6,318 nucleotides of DNA, from contig JAUWNF010000209.1 in assembly GCA_030612785.1 (NCBI GenBank), forward strand, positions 1 through 6,318, in the 5' to 3' direction. The notes beneath the pieces are model-generated. The model worked only from the letters and a program-made list of their open reading frames with translations. It did no database searches and was not told the DNA's origin. The DNA is from Phycisphaerales bacterium. Lineage in GTDB: Bacteria; Planctomycetota; Phycisphaerae; UBA1845. This document shows positions 6,196-6,318 of the stretch, piece by piece. Numbering within the stretch: the stretch's first letter is position 1; the number at the start of each line of letters is the position of its first letter. Position numbers and translations under genes: made by a program.

Positions 6196-6318
6196 AGTGT
6201 CTCGGGCTGTTCAGTTCATACTCGGTCGTTGCCGGGATGCCGTGGTACTCCACCGGGAACTTGTAGTCCTTCCGCAGCGGGTGCCCTTCCCAATCTTCCG
6301 GACACAGAATGCGCCGCA
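6194..6318 (-). CDS. nuoC: NADH-quinone oxidoreductase subunit C (NuoC), C-terminal end only
   Basis: Only the last 40 codons are inside the window; the gene continues beyond the right edge. The frame starting at 6316 reads RRILCPEDWEGHPLRKDY, then KFPVEYHGIPATTEYE, and ends in a TGA at 6196-6194. The 'ILxPxDWEGHPLRKDYxxP' block is the hallmark C-terminus of the 30-kDa subunit of complex I. NuoC sits in the peripheral arm beside NuoD and helps form the connection near the quinone site. The tail after this block (about 17 residues) is short and normal. The TGA stop overlaps the Shine-Dalgarno sequence of the following HEPN gene, so ribosomes finishing nuoC could reinitiate there. It is normally followed directly by nuoD, but here two unrelated genes intervene. 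Identity is very secure despite the short length. Confidence 0.95.
   Translation of the reverse strand, partial: RRILCPEDWEGHPLRKDYKFPVEYHGIPATTEYELNSPRH

Overview
All genes in this window lie on the minus strand and read right to left. They form part of a respiratory complex I (NADH:quinone oxidoreductase, nuo) operon. In transcription order: the 3' end of nuoC (6318-6194), a small HEPN-domain gene (6183-5743), a 109-residue BolA-like small protein (5764-5435), nuoD (5421-4219), nuoH (4154-2625), nuoJ (2618-1938), nuoK (1919-1569), and nuoL (from 1458 to the left edge, incomplete). The long plus-strand reading frames opposite nuoD and nuoH are shadows of these genes.

The organism is a moderately GC-rich bacterium, probably uncultured. 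The heptanucleotide tandem repeats between and inside genes, the enlarged NuoH and the signal-peptide-like start of NuoJ made me think of Planctomycetota (Phycisphaerae-like). That is an impression and not a demonstrated placement.

Gene order is unusual in two ways. First, nuoE, nuoF and nuoG are absent between nuoD and nuoH, and nuoI is absent between nuoH and nuoJ, where it usually sits. The cluster encodes quinone-site and membrane-arm subunits, and the NADH-oxidising module and the NuoI ferredoxin-like subunit must be encoded elsewhere or be absent. Second, the two non-nuo genes sit tightly between nuoC and nuoD. Spacings are 10 and 13 nt, the two genes overlap by 22 nt, and each has its own Shine-Dalgarno sequence. 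They therefore look co-transcribed and translationally coupled with complex I.

The most striking signal is a set of 7-nt tandem repeats with different units. One array begins exactly at the nuoK stop and fills part of the nuoK-nuoL gap. Two arrays flank a GC hairpin and have become the first ~35 codons of nuoJ, in frame. The longest set, at the left edge, is read in frame inside nuoL right after its conserved SKDEI segment and encodes a 7-residue-periodic basic peptide. Nearly all of these arrays are stop-free in every frame of the transcribed strand. A separate oddity is NuoK, where the second conserved membrane glutamate (Glu72 in E. coli) is replaced by glycine.

I see no tRNA, rRNA, CRISPR array, transposase or convincing promoter or terminator. 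The only stretches without genes are short (at most 110 nt).
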